From: Aureibaculum sp. 2308TA14-22
GTDB lineage: Bacteria > Bacteroidota > Bacteroidia > Flavobacteriales > Flavobacteriaceae
Assembly: GCF_040538665.1 (NCBI RefSeq)
Contig: NZ_JBEWXT010000001.1
Span: 832,501-896,500 of the forward strand
Direction of reading: 5' to 3'
DNA: 64,000 nucleotides
The notes under the pieces are model-generated. The model worked only from the letters and a program-made list of their open reading frames with translations, had not been told where the DNA came from and did not search any database. Both the position numbers and the translations under genes were made by a program. Positions 35,401 through 43,096 of the stretch are shown here, piece after piece; positions within the stretch are counted from its first letter, which is position 1; each line of letters begins with the position of its first letter.

Positions 35401-36972
35401 CGGTGGATTGGTAACTTGTGCAAATAATTGTTTAAAGTAATTTGAAATCAATTGAGGTCTGTCAGATAAAACTGCTAAAGGTGTATCAATACCCATTGAA
35501 CCCAATGCTTCTTTACCAACAATTGCCATTGGTGTGATTACTTCTTGTATGTCTTCAAATGTATAGTTGAATAATCGCTGCCTTGTTTTGATGTCGATAG
35601 TTTCAATTGGGCAAGTTTCGTTATTATAGGGTATATCTTTTAAATGTAATCTCGTTTTATCTAACCATTCTTTGTATGGTCTCTCCGAAACAATTTTGCT
35701 TTTTATTTCCTCATCCTTAATGATGCGTCCCTCGTTCATATCAACCAAAAACATCTTTCCTGGTTCTAAACGACCATGACTTTCTACATCTTCTGGAGCA
35801 ATATCTACTACACCAATTTCTGAAGACATGATTAGTTTGCCACTTTTAGTAACGGTATATCTTGAAGGTCTTAATCCGTTTCTGTCTAATAAAGCACCCA
35901 CGTAATCACCATCAGTAAAAGGTACTGATGCGGGTCCATCCCAAGGCTCCATAATACATCCATTGTATTCGTAAAAAGCTTTACGTTCTTTAGGCATGGT
36001 CTGATGTTTTTCCCATGCTTCGGGAATCATCATCATCATAATTTCGGGCAACGAACGGCCTGAATGCGTTAATAACTCTACAACCATATCCATAGAGGCA
36101 GAATCTGATTTCCCAGGAAGTACGATAGGAAACAATTTATCGATTTGAGACCCAAATACATCACTTTTCATAATCTCTTCACGGATTCGCATTCTACTTA
36201 CATTTCCACGCAATGTGTTTATTTCTCCATTCTGACACATATACCTGAAAGGTTGAGCCAGTTCCCATGTAGGCATGGTATTGGTAGAAAAGCGTTGGTG
36301 TACCAGAGCTAAACGTGTCACTAAATCTTTTTCTTGTAAATCGGTATAGTACTGACCGATATCTTCGGGCATAATAATACCTTTATATATTAAAGTGGTA
36401 TTTGATAAACTTGGTAAATAAAAATAATCGCTTTGCGACATTTTTGATTTCCGTATGGCATGCTCGGTAATTTTACGTGCCATATATAATTTAGCTTTAA
36501 ACGTTGTCTCGTCAATATCCTTAGTTTTACCAATAAAAATTTGCTCGATATTAGGTTCAGAAGCTAAAGCTATTTCTCCTAACTGTGTAGCATCTACAGG
36601 AACATTTCTCCAACCTAAAATGCTAAGACCTTGAGCTAAAATTTCTGTTTCAAAAGAATCTTTACAAAATTTATATTGATTTCTGTTTTTTGGAAGAAAA
36701 ACCATCCCAACAGCATATTCTCTTACCTTGGGAATCTCAAAGTTACATACCCTTTGAAAATATTCATGTGGTATGTCAATTAATAAACCTGCACCATCTC
36801 CCGTCTTACCATCTGCACTTACACCACCACGATGCTCTAATTTTACAAGGATTTCCAGAGCATCATGAATAATTTGATTTGTTTTTTCTCCTTTAAGGTT
36901 GCAAATAAATCCTGCTCCACAGTTTTCATGTTCAAATTCTGGTAAGTATAGTCCTTGTTTTCTCATCTTCAT
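32455..36972 (-). CDS. gltB: Glutamate synthase large subunit
   Basis: Releases ammonia from glutamine and channels it to 2-oxoglutarate, giving glutamate. The N-terminal class II glutaminase domain has its nucleophile Cys18 in ENCGAGF, so about 17 residues should be cleaved as propeptide. The central and FMN-binding synthase domains follow ([30 protein letters not shown], and the iron-sulfur motif [13 protein letters not shown]). The C-terminal GXGXG beta-helix domain carries repeated Gly-rich motifs ([13 protein letters not shown]). At 1505 aa it is full length. It is upstream of gltD, and the amt-glnK genes precede it on the same strand, so the whole segment serves ammonium assimilation. 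Confidence 0.97.
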   Translation of the reverse strand: MKMRKQGLYLPEFEHENCGAGFICNLKGEKTNQIIHDALEILVKLEHRGGVSADGKTGDGAGLLIDIPHEYFQRVCNFEIPKVREYAVGMVFLPKNRNQYKFCKDSFETEILAQGLSILGWRNVPVDATQLGEIALASEPNIEQIFIGKTKDIDETTFKAKLYMARKITEHAIRKSKMSQSDYFYLPSLSNTTLIYKGIIMPEDIGQYYTDLQEKDLVTRLALVHQRFSTNTMPTWELAQPFRYMCQNGEINTLRGNVSRMRIREEIMKSDVFGSQIDKLFPIVLPGKSDSASMDMVVELLTHSGRSLPEIMMMMIPEAWEKHQTMPKERKAFYEYNGCIMEPWDGPASVPFTDGDYVGALLDRNGLRPSRYTVTKSGKLIMSSEIGVVDIAPEDVESHGRLEPGKMFLVDMNEGRIIKDEEIKSKIVSERPYKEWLDKTRLHLKDIPYNNETCPIETIDIKTRQRLFNYTFEDIQEVITPMAIVGKEALGSMGIDTPLAVLSDRPQLISNYFKQLFAQVTNPPLDGIREKIVTDISLNLGKDRNIFSITERQCRKLNIQNPVISNADLEKIRSISIESFKAETIQILYPKAQGLNGLEDALEDIIKQVEKAITRKTNIIILSDRGVNQEFAPIPALLACSYVNHQLNRLRKRSYFDIIIESAEPREPHHFATLFGYGASAINPYMVNEIIRMQVKEGFITGMDEQKAVDNFNAAIGKGILKVMNKIGISTLQSYRGSQIFEIVGFNSQFVEKYFPYTASRIEGIGLYEIEKEINQRYKNAYPDNKIDKKLGLNIGGEYRWRRKGERHLFNPTTVSKLQQAVRLSDQASYDVYAKAINEQSENLMTIRGLFEFDNLNPIPIDEVEPWTEIVKRFKTGAMSYGSISREAHENLAIAMNRIGGKSNSGEGGEDRKRFQKDANGDSRNSAIKQVASGRFGVTSHYLTNAKEIQIKMAQGAKPGEGGQLPGEKVLPWIAAARNSTPFVGLISPPPHHDIYSIEDLAQLIFDLKNANREARINVKLVSEVGVGTIAAGVAKAKADVVLIAGYDGGTGASPLTSLKHAGLPWELGLAEAQQTLVMNKLRSRIVVECDGQLKTGRDVAIAALLGAEEFGFATAPLVASGCIMMRKCHLNTCPVGIATQDKELRKNFRGTPEHVINFFYYIAEELRGIMAQLGFRTLAEMVGQTHKINANKAIKHYKAKGLDLSSILHRPAEYSQMTVKNTEQQVHNLDNVLDFEILKDSHRALYRKEKMTLRYPINNINRTVGAIVSNEISKIYGHLGLPEDTLNINFTGSAGQSFGAFGAYGLTFTLEGNTNDYLGKGLSGAKLIVKKPTKADFIAEENIIVGNVCLFGAVQGEAYINGIAGERFAVRNSGATSVVEGVGDHCCEYMTGGKVIVLGKTGRNFAAGMSGGIAYVYDPENKFVNGLCNTETIEFEEILAEDASNLKVLIEKHVLYTDSKKGQELLANWETSLTNFVKVMPTEYKRALKRLETEEQLVEELTIA

Positions 36973-37136
36973 TAAATTATATCTACAAAAATAAAGAAAA
37001 TGATATAAAAATCACAGTAAGATAAGGGTTTAGATGTAAATAATGCAGTTCTAATAAAAATTAGCTGATTTAAATTTAAATATGATAATGGTTAGTGTTC
37101 TAAAATTGTGATATTGATAATTTGGATGTGGGTAAT

Positions 37137-37164
37137 ACACGGCTAAATAGTCATTTAACCGTGT
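37137..37164. terminator. Hairpin between amt and gltB
   Basis: ACACGGCTAAAT and ATTTAACCGTGT form a 12-position stem with one mismatch or wobble and a four-base loop, 40-67 bp after the amt stop. It may terminate or attenuate transcription from the nitrogen-sensing genes into gltB. It lacks a long T-run, so it may instead be a processing or regulatory hairpin. Confidence 0.45.
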
Positions 37165-37203
37165 AAATTTCAGAAACTGACTGACTTAAATTTTTATCTT
37201 CTA

Positions 37204-38448
37204 TTAATGTTCATTTAATCTAAAATCAGGATAGGCATCCATGCCGTGCTCGTGAACATCTAAACCTTCCAGTTCTTCGCGTTGAGAAACTCGAATACCT
37301 ACCGTTTTCTTTAACGTAAATAAGATAATAAAAGATGTAATAATACAGAAGACAGCATAAACTAAAATACCGAGTAATTGACTAAAGAATTGAGACCATC
37401 CTGCTAAGGCTCCAAAAATGCCAACTGCCAATGTACCCCAAATACCGCAGATTAAATGTACAGCAATAGCACCAACTGGGTCGTCTAATTTTAATTTATC
37501 AATTAAAGCAACACCAAATACAATAAATGTTCCGGCAACACTTCCTATAACGATAGCATTTGTAGGGCTCATTACATCCGCACCAGCTGTAATTGCTACC
37601 AGCCCACCTAAAATACCATTTAAAAACATGGTTAAATCATAGTTTTTGTAGAGTAATGTTGAAGTTAAGAATGCTAAAACACCTCCTGAAGCTGCGGCCA
37701 ATGAAGTGGTTACCAAAGTTAAAGAAGTAAGACCTGGGTCAGCTGAAAGTACGGATCCGCCGTTAAAGCCAAACCAACCTAACCATAATATTAATACTCC
37801 AGCTGTCGCTAACGGGACGTTATGTCCGGGGATGGCTTGTGGTTTCCCGTTTTTAAATTTGCCAATTCGCGAGCCTAATAACCATACAGCTACTAAAGCT
37901 GCCCATCCACCGATAGAGTGAACCAATGTTGATCCTGCAAAATCGTAAAATGGTGTGTTAAGGGTTTGTAAAAATCCACCACCCCATTTCCATGAACCAG
38001 CAATAGGATAAACGATACCCACATAAAATATTACAAATACCATAAATGGACCAATTTTAATACGCTCGGCAACTGCACCAGAAACTATGGTGGCTGCTGT
38101 TGCGGCAAACATTCCTTGAAAAAGAAAGTCTGTCCAGTAGGTATAACCTCCATCACCGTATAAAGAACCGTCCACATTAGTAAATGAATTCTGCATATCT
38201 CCTAGTCCAATTCCAAAATTTGGCCATGCTATGAAGCCATTAAACTCACTTGGGTACATTAAATTAAAACCTACCAAGCAATACAATAGTAGCCCAACGG
38301 TAATAATAAATATATTTTTAAATAAGATGTTCAATGTATTTTTTTGTCTTGTCATACCTATTTCCAGTAGTGAAAATCCTAAATGCATAAAAAATACGAG
38401 TGCTGTACAGATCATCATCCATACGTTGTTTATTGTTAATAATTCCAT
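37204..38448 (-). CDS. amt: Ammonium transporter
   Basis: Eleven-helix inner-membrane ammonium channel of the Amt/Rh family. Family hallmarks include FMHLGFSLLEIGMTRQKN near the N terminus, DFAGSTLVHSIGGWAALV (about residues 168-185), and FNGGSVLSADPG-type pore segments. HLICGIWGTLAVGIFG contains one of the conserved pore histidines. Length of 414 aa is normal. It follows the PII gene by 9 bp, the usual glnK-amt pairing, in which PII blocks the channel when nitrogen is plentiful. The cytoplasmic C-terminal tail (GLDVHEHGMDAY) is the expected PII-contacting region. Confidence 0.97.
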   Translation of the reverse strand: MELLTINNVWMMICTALVFFMHLGFSLLEIGMTRQKNTLNILFKNIFIITVGLLLYCLVGFNLMYPSEFNGFIAWPNFGIGLGDMQNSFTNVDGSLYGDGGYTYWTDFLFQGMFAATAATIVSGAVAERIKIGPFMVFVIFYVGIVYPIAGSWKWGGGFLQTLNTPFYDFAGSTLVHSIGGWAALVAVWLLGSRIGKFKNGKPQAIPGHNVPLATAGVLILWLGWFGFNGGSVLSADPGLTSLTLVTTSLAAASGGVLAFLTSTLLYKNYDLTMFLNGILGGLVAITAGADVMSPTNAIVIGSVAGTFIVFGVALIDKLKLDDPVGAIAVHLICGIWGTLAVGIFGALAGWSQFFSQLLGILVYAVFCIITSFIILFTLKKTVGIRVSQREELEGLDVHEHGMDAYPDFRLNEH

Positions 38449-38457
38449 AGGTTTTTA

Positions 38458-38808
38458 TTATTTTGATATTTTCTTTAAAGTTTCACCACCTTTTTCTCCA
38501 GTTCTAATACGATAGCATTCGGTTATGTCCGATACGAAAATTTTACCATCGCCAACTTCTCCCGTTGCTGCCGATTTGAGTATGGCATTGATGGTGATTT
38601 TTTCAAAGTCGTCATTGACCACTATTGATAAGTATCTACGTTGAATATCAGTTGTGCTATAGCTAACACCCCTATACACATGGGCTTCTTTTTCATTTCC
38701 CAATCCAGTAACATCCCAATAGGAGAAAAAGTTTACATCTACATTATGTAATGCTTCTTTTACATCGATAAATTTTGATTTTCTGATAATTGCTTCTATT
38801 TTTTTCAT
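38458..38808 (-). CDS. glnK: PII nitrogen regulatory protein (GlnK type)
   Basis: Trimeric sensor of 2-oxoglutarate and ATP/ADP that gates the ammonium channel. The chosen start gives MKKIEAIIRKSKF, the normal PII N terminus; an upstream in-frame ATG (38835) would add nine residues and overlap the barrel gene. The T-loop carries the YRGVSY segment, whose second Tyr aligns with the uridylylated Tyr51 of E. coli PII. The loop sequence around it (GLGNEKEAHV, TTDIQRRYL) differs from the proteobacterial form. The B- and C-loop region (AATGEVGDGKIFV, RTGEKGG) is conserved. The protein is 116 aa, and the gene lies between the barrel gene and amt. Confidence 0.92.
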   Translation of the reverse strand: MKKIEAIIRKSKFIDVKEALHNVDVNFFSYWDVTGLGNEKEAHVYRGVSYSTTDIQRRYLSIVVNDDFEKITINAILKSAATGEVGDGKIFVSDITECYRIRTGEKGGETLKKISK

Positions 38809-38818
38809 ATTTTTAGAT

Positions 38819-39589
38819 TTAAAGTGAGCATCCAAACGTCAAGTATATATTTTCTTGTTCAGGATTGAATGTTAATGCCGCATTTATGGGCAAGTTGAAA
38901 TTGTCCGTAATTTTTATTTCTTTGGTAGCACTTAGTCCGAGATTGATGAATCCAGAACCGTCCGTTAGGTAATAACTGTTATAATCGCCAAAAACTGCTC
39001 CAGCAAATATGCTGTACGCAGTGTTAGCCACTTTTTTTGAATAAGTTGCTTCTATATATGTGGAATATGCTTTTTTTTCGGACTCATTTTCATCATATTT
39101 AATAGCTCCTGCAAAGTTTGTTGCCAGTATTATACCTATGGGGATTTTTTCAGTTCCGTTAAAAGAAATAAGTGCTTCGTAAACGTGTCCGGTATTGTTA
39201 CCGTGTTCGAAATAATTATTATAAGCACCTTCTTTTGGGAAGAAATAATCGGTAATAGTAAGCGATAGAGCTTCGATAGGAGTATACGACACATATAAAT
39301 CGGCTTCTTGAAATTCATTAAAACCTCTAGTTGAGTACGCTCCCCAAGCTCCTAATATAAATTTACCCGCTGTAAACTCAACGGACGGTTGAATGCTAGG
39401 GCTGTTTCCACCTAATTGTAGACCTCTCCATATATACCTAGATTGTAAACCGACCCCAATATCAATTTTACTGGGCTTTACTAAAGATGCTTCTTTTTGT
39501 GCAAACAAAATTAAGCCTGATAGAAATAAAAAAATAAACAGTATTTTTTTACCATAAGTAATGTTTTTTAATTTGCTGTAATTTTCCAT
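38819..39589 (-). CDS. Putative outer-membrane beta-barrel protein of the nitrogen operon
   Basis: Hypothetical secreted protein of 256 aa. A signal peptide (hydrophobic segment ILFIFLFLSGLILFAQ) is followed by alternating beta-strand sequence with aromatic girdles (SRYIWRGLQLGG, FILGAWGAYSTRG, ADLYVSYTP, YSTYIEATYS, LYLTFGCSL-type ending). It resembles the barrel proteins, such as the TIGR02001-like family, often found beside amt and PII genes. It is the first gene of the minus-strand unit barrel-glnK-amt, ending 10 bp before glnK. It may let ammonium or a nitrogen compound cross the outer membrane. That role is inferred from position only. Confidence 0.75.
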   Translation of the reverse strand: MENYSKLKNITYGKKILFIFLFLSGLILFAQKEASLVKPSKIDIGVGLQSRYIWRGLQLGGNSPSIQPSVEFTAGKFILGAWGAYSTRGFNEFQEADLYVSYTPIEALSLTITDYFFPKEGAYNNYFEHGNNTGHVYEALISFNGTEKIPIGIILATNFAGAIKYDENESEKKAYSTYIEATYSKKVANTAYSIFAGAVFGDYNSYYLTDGSGFINLGLSATKEIKITDNFNLPINAALTFNPEQENIYLTFGCSL

Positions 39590-39633
39590 AGTAGTTTTAT
39601 TAATTTGAATTATTAATGATGTCTTACAGTAGT

Positions 39634-39641
39634 CAAATGTA
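39634..39641 (-). promoter_or_regulatory. Candidate -7 box for the barrel-glnK-amt operon
   Basis: The minus strand reads TACATTTG, a perfect TAnnTTTG element, about 45 bp before the barrel gene start. A weak TTAT stands at the -33 distance instead of TTG, which suggests activator dependence. The three-copy motif just upstream (39662-39822) would be well placed for such an activator. Confidence 0.5.
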
Positions 39642-39661
39642 AAAATTAATTTTACATAATG

Positions 39662-39822
39662 ATAGGGTGTAATTTTAAAAATTACATTTTTTTAAACTAT
39701 ATTGATAAAAAAACAGGGGGTATAATTTTAAAATAATAATTTTTATTACATTTTTAATGTAAAAAATAGGGGGTATAAAAATAATTCTAAAAAAATTGAT
39801 AATATGATAAAAATGACATTTT
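39662..39822. repeat. Three imperfect copies of an AT-rich unit with a G-rich core upstream of the nitrogen operon
   Basis: The 356-bp gap 39590-39945 has no gene. Within it, ATAGGGTGTAATTTT (39662), ACAGGGGGTATAATTTT (39713) and ATAGGGGGTATAAAAAT (39766) each lead into an A/T stretch ending in TTACATTTTT or GACATTTTT. The unit is about 50 bp, imperfect, and phased toward the barrel-glnK-amt promoter. It may be a set of operator sites. Further on (about 39835-39862) is a C/G-rich patch, CCTCTAACCTCTCCGAGG, unlike its surroundings; it could be a fragment of a dispersed intergenic repeat. Confidence 0.5.
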
Positions 39823-39945
39823 TGGAAAAAAAAGACCTCCTCTAACCTCTCCGAGGAAGGGGAAATAGCTCTCAATAGTAATTTTTGGATAAAAACTGCA
39901 AGAAATACAGACGATACTAAGTTCAACTATTTGTAATTTTGAAAT

Positions 39946-40740
39946 ATGCAATTTCAACAAACCTATATAGTTACTATTCAGTTTTTAGGCTTTCGTTTTC
40001 ATGGCTGGCAAAAACAAACCAATGTCAAAACCGTTCATGAAATGGTGGACAAAACACTGTCCTTTGTTTTTAGTCACAAAAATTATAAGACCCTAGGTGT
40101 AGGAAGAACAGATTCAAAAGTTTCAGCAAATAGCTATGTTTTTCAACTTTTTGTGGATGAGGAGATTGATGAAATTTCTTTTTTGGCGGATTTAAACTCA
40201 AATTTTCCGTCAGATATTAAAGGACTATCAATTGAAAAAACCTCAAATGATTTTAATATCATTCAACATCCGAAAATCAAGGAGTATTTGTATTTCTTTT
40301 CTTTTGGTAAAAAGAATCATCCATTTGCCGCTCCTTTTATTGTGGGCATAGAGGAAGACCTAAATATTGAACTAATGAAGCAAGGGGCACAGCTATTTGA
40401 AGGTGAAAATTATTTCCATAAGTATTGTACAGAACCTTCAACCAATACTACTTTTAAACGAATTATTGACTGCTGTGAAATAGTTGAGAATGCTGTTTAT
40501 ACCGCTAATTTTTTTCCCGAAAAGAGCTATTATTTGCGTGTAAAGGGGAGCGGGTTTTTACGCTATCAAATCAGATTGATGATGGGCGTGTTGTTTCAAC
40601 TGGGGAAAAGGGAAATTGATTTGGAATTTATAAAGCAATCACTTTTAGAAAACAATGACTGTAAACCACTACCTACTATTGCACCGAGTTCAGGGTTGCA
40701 GTTGTATGAGGTATTAATAAAACATAAGGAATTCTTATAA
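39946..40740 (+). CDS. TruA-like tRNA pseudouridine synthase family protein
   Basis: Predicted pseudouridine synthase that isomerises uridines in RNA. The TruA fold is recognisable by FLGFRFHGWQKQ near the N terminus and the catalytic Asp motif GVGRTDSKVSA (about residues 47-57; the usual form is GAGRTDAGVHA). A C-terminal LRVKGSGFLRYQIRLMMGVL segment matches the family's FLY/RxxRxMVG region. At 264 aa it is about the normal length. The catalytic motif departs from consensus at two places, so this may be a paralogue rather than the main TruA. It is convergent with the FKBP gene, two bases apart. Confidence 0.82.
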   Translation: MQFQQTYIVTIQFLGFRFHGWQKQTNVKTVHEMVDKTLSFVFSHKNYKTLGVGRTDSKVSANSYVFQLFVDEEIDEISFLADLNSNFPSDIKGLSIEKTSNDFNIIQHPKIKEYLYFFSFGKKNHPFAAPFIVGIEEDLNIELMKQGAQLFEGENYFHKYCTEPSTNTTFKRIIDCCEIVENAVYTANFFPEKSYYLRVKGSGFLRYQIRLMMGVLFQLGKREIDLEFIKQSLLENNDCKPLPTIAPSSGLQLYEVLIKHKEFL

Positions 40741-40742
40741 AT

Positions 40743-41189
40743 TCAATGCTTGATTATTATTTTATCTACTATCAACTTTATGACAAGGGTAGAGTCAGGA
40801 GATATATTATCAGGATAAAACTTTCTTTTTACCAAATGATGCGGAGCAATCAATAAACGGATTTCTCCAGATTGCATTCCGCGTAACCCCTCATCAATCC
40901 CTTTTGTAACTCGGTTAGCACCGATTTTAACTTTTATAGGATTCTCGGAATTTTCATTTGAGTATAGCTCAGTTCCATCTTGATAACTGGTAGTTTCGTA
41001 CAACAATACCTCATCACCGATTTTAGCTTTGAGGCCCTTACCTTCTTTCAGAATTTTATACTGTAGCCCAGATGCAGTTTTTATATACTCGTTTTTAAGA
41101 TTTGTTGTTTCTACTGTCTGCTTTTCTTTACAACTATTAATCCCAATAAATATGAGTATTACTAGTAGAATAAATCTTGTTTTTTTTAT
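40743..41189 (-). CDS. FKBP-type peptidyl-prolyl isomerase lipoprotein lacking a standard start codon
   Basis: The reading frame is open from 41195 down to 40743, and from ATA at 41187-41189 it encodes IKKTRFILLVILIFIGINSC, a complete lipoprotein signal with a lipobox Cys at residue 20. An FKBP domain follows: SGLQYKILKEGKG, IGDEVLLYETTSYQDGTEL, VTKGIDEGLRGMQSGEIRLL and a closing strand LVIKLIVDKI. There is no ATG, GTG or TTG between the upstream stop (41196-41198) and an internal TTG at 41006, which would cut the domain in half. The ATA stands exactly where ATG is expected. The gene is either started at ATA, silenced by a point change, or carries a base error. All coding features after it are intact. 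Confidence 0.72.
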   Translation of the reverse strand: MKKTRFILLVILIFIGINSCKEKQTVETTNLKNEYIKTASGLQYKILKEGKGLKAKIGDEVLLYETTSYQDGTELYSNENSENPIKVKIGANRVTKGIDEGLRGMQSGEIRLLIAPHHLVKRKFYPDNISPDSTLVIKLIVDKIIIKH

Positions 41190-41262
41190 ATTATATTAAT
41201 TGTTAAGCGAAGTCTATCAAAGTTATATAATTTGAGAGACTTTTTAAAGAAGTATATTTATC

Positions 41263-41297
41263 TTGTATGAATAGTTAATTATTATATTATACTTTTG
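41263..41297 (+). promoter_or_regulatory. Candidate promoter of the peroxiredoxin gene
   Basis: TTG at 41263-41265 and TACTTTTG at 41290-41297 form a Bacteroidetes-type promoter with a 24-nt spacer, one base longer than usual. The -7 box is a perfect consensus, 49 bp before the ATG. Confidence 0.5.
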
Positions 41298-41346
41298 TAA
41301 GGCTATATTCTTTTTTCGACTACAAGATAAAATAAATATAAAATTC

Positions 41347-41925
41347 ATGAAAAACTTTGCAATAGTACTTACTTTATTATTTTCAATTCACACATTTTCT
41401 CAAATTGATAATGAGCACTTAGAAGTGGGTGATGACGCTCCTTTAATTGCGGGAGTTGACCAGTTTGATAATGAAATTAGTTCTGCAGATATATTAAAAG
41501 ACAATAAAATTATACTTGTTTTTTACAGAGGTAATTGGTGTCCCTATTGTAAAAAGCATTTAAAAACATTAGAAGAAAACTTAGATGCCTTAACTGAAAA
41601 GGGGTATGCCGTTGTTGTAGTAACTCCTGAAAAAGTAGAGAAGACAAAAGAAACAGCGAAAAACCTAGGCAGTACGTTTTCTATTTTACATGATGTTGAT
41701 AACACCATAATGGAGAATTATAAAGTGGCATTTGAAGTCAATGAAAAAAGCGTACCCAAGTATTTTAGTGCTACACAAAAAAGATTAGCGGAATACAATG
41801 TCGAAAACAACAATGTATTGCCAGTACCTGCAACTTATATTATAGATAAAGAAGGTAAAATTGAATTTGTACATTATGACCCTAACTATTCTAAAAGATT
41901 TGATATTACTGAATTGTTGGAATAA
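41347..41925 (+). CDS. Secreted peroxiredoxin/thioredoxin-like protein (AhpC/TSA family)
   Basis: Thiol-based peroxidase or disulfide reductase in the periplasm. A signal peptide (about residues 1-19, ending TFSQ) precedes an AhpC/TSA domain: GDDAPLIAGVDQFDNEI, then VFYRGNWCPYCKKHL with a CPYC pair (Cys65, Cys68), VVVVTPEKVEKTKE, and a conserved cis-Pro region PVPATYIIDKEGKI. Length of 192 aa is normal. The CxxC arrangement is closer to thioredoxin-like peroxiredoxins than to one-Cys forms. It is convergent with the gene at 41926; the two stop codons are directly adjacent. Confidence 0.85.
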   Translation: MKNFAIVLTLLFSIHTFSQIDNEHLEVGDDAPLIAGVDQFDNEISSADILKDNKIILVFYRGNWCPYCKKHLKTLEENLDALTEKGYAVVVVTPEKVEKTKETAKNLGSTFSILHDVDNTIMENYKVAFEVNEKSVPKYFSATQKRLAEYNVENNNVLPVPATYIIDKEGKIEFVHYDPNYSKRFDITELLE

Positions 41926-43035
41926 TTAGTTTTTTGTTTTTTTCTTTAACTTGTTATAAACACGTTTCATAACTTCTATTTTACCTTCGTCCTCTGCTAC
42001 TGCAGAAGTTGTAAACATCATCACTCCTGTAGATTTTCCAGCCAAACCGGCCATTAAGGCGGTTTCAAAATCTTCATTGGAAATAACACTTGGACTATTA
42101 TGTGCCTGAATGATAGGCCATATTTTGGGATAAGAATTTTTTCCAATAGTTAATTTATTACTAAACCATTCTATATTTTCTTTTACCCAATCGGGCTCTC
42201 TTCCCATTTTTGCGTGATAGACCATAGGAGAAAACACATCGACGGTTTCTTTTAATAAATCATAATCGAGACCTAATATCCGACGTCTTGCACCATCAAA
42301 TTCTTCATCATCCCATGGGCAGTGGTATAATCCCAGTAGTACCTCTGGTTTAATTTCCTTTATAATACTTTTTACTTCATATGTCCAATCATAAATTACT
42401 TTGCATCGCCAGTTACGCCATTTTTCATCATGGTTGTTAAGTATCCATTCTGACTTCTTTGATATGATTTCGTCTGGTATTTCTAGACCTGAATATTTTG
42501 CAAATGCTCTAAGGCAACCATCACAAAAACAGGTTTCGGGCAATATGGGGTTAGAATCTTCAAATTGAGCATGCCAATGCACGTAATCCATGAAAATACC
42601 ATCAAGGTCAAACTTTAATAAATCTCGCAATTGCTTAAAACGGTATTCACGGAAACCTGGTTCTGTAGGACAAACTCCCATAAACCAAGTTGCAGCTTCT
42701 ACTTTTTCGCCTTTTTCATTTATTGCCCAGGCTTCAGGGTGTGTTTCTACATAATTTTTGCCGTTTAATGTGGCATACTCAGCAAATACCTTCATTCCCT
42801 CGGACGTAGCTCTATCAACCATCTCTTTATCAACTGATCCACCATGAACAAAAACGGCATTAATTCCAAGGTCATTAAGATTATATCCCTTATCCCATAA
42901 TGGTTTGGGATGTCCATAAACGCCTCTAGTTTCAACTGTTTTATCATGTTTTGGTTCGCAGGATATTACTAATAATGAGGAGAGTGTAGTAAATAGTAAA
43001 ATATATTGGAAAAGGAATCTTTTTGTTGAACTCAT
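41926..43035 (-). CDS. Putative TIM-barrel glycoside-hydrolase-like lipoprotein
   Basis: Lipoprotein of 369 aa (lipobox LLVISC, Cys26) with the look of an alpha/beta-barrel hydrolase. Barrel-like strands end in acidic or aromatic residues: INAVFVHGGSVD, MKVFAEYATLNG, LDGIFMDYVHWHAQFED, EVLLGLYHCPWDDEE and VDVFSPMVYHAKMG. A pair of Cys motifs (CFCDGC, near 168-173) lies after the DYVHWH strand, as in some putative glycosyl-hydrolase families of unknown activity. The HPEAWAINEKGEK and PTEPGFREYRFKQLRDLL segments are typical of that group. No family is assigned with confidence, and a catalytic acid cannot be named. It is a single gene between a peroxiredoxin and rlmD. Confidence 0.65.
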   Translation of the reverse strand: MSSTKRFLFQYILLFTTLSSLLVISCEPKHDKTVETRGVYGHPKPLWDKGYNLNDLGINAVFVHGGSVDKEMVDRATSEGMKVFAEYATLNGKNYVETHPEAWAINEKGEKVEAATWFMGVCPTEPGFREYRFKQLRDLLKFDLDGIFMDYVHWHAQFEDSNPILPETCFCDGCLRAFAKYSGLEIPDEIISKKSEWILNNHDEKWRNWRCKVIYDWTYEVKSIIKEIKPEVLLGLYHCPWDDEEFDGARRRILGLDYDLLKETVDVFSPMVYHAKMGREPDWVKENIEWFSNKLTIGKNSYPKIWPIIQAHNSPSVISNEDFETALMAGLAGKSTGVMMFTTSAVAEDEGKIEVMKRVYNKLKKKTKN

Positions 43036-43096
43036 ATTAATTTATGTTTAAGAACCAATTGTAAATATAATAAGAATTATATCACAATTGGAATAA

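Noticed and set aside
39675-39926. 83-codon minus-strand frame in the intergenic region before the TruA-like gene
   Set aside because: It runs through the AT-rich three-copy motif, has no recognisable domain and reads as Ile/Phe/Lys repeats.
40743-41006. Short FKBP frame starting at the internal TTG 41006
   Set aside because: It would lack the signal peptide and half of the domain; the upstream in-frame sequence encodes these, so the longer frame with ATA is preferred.
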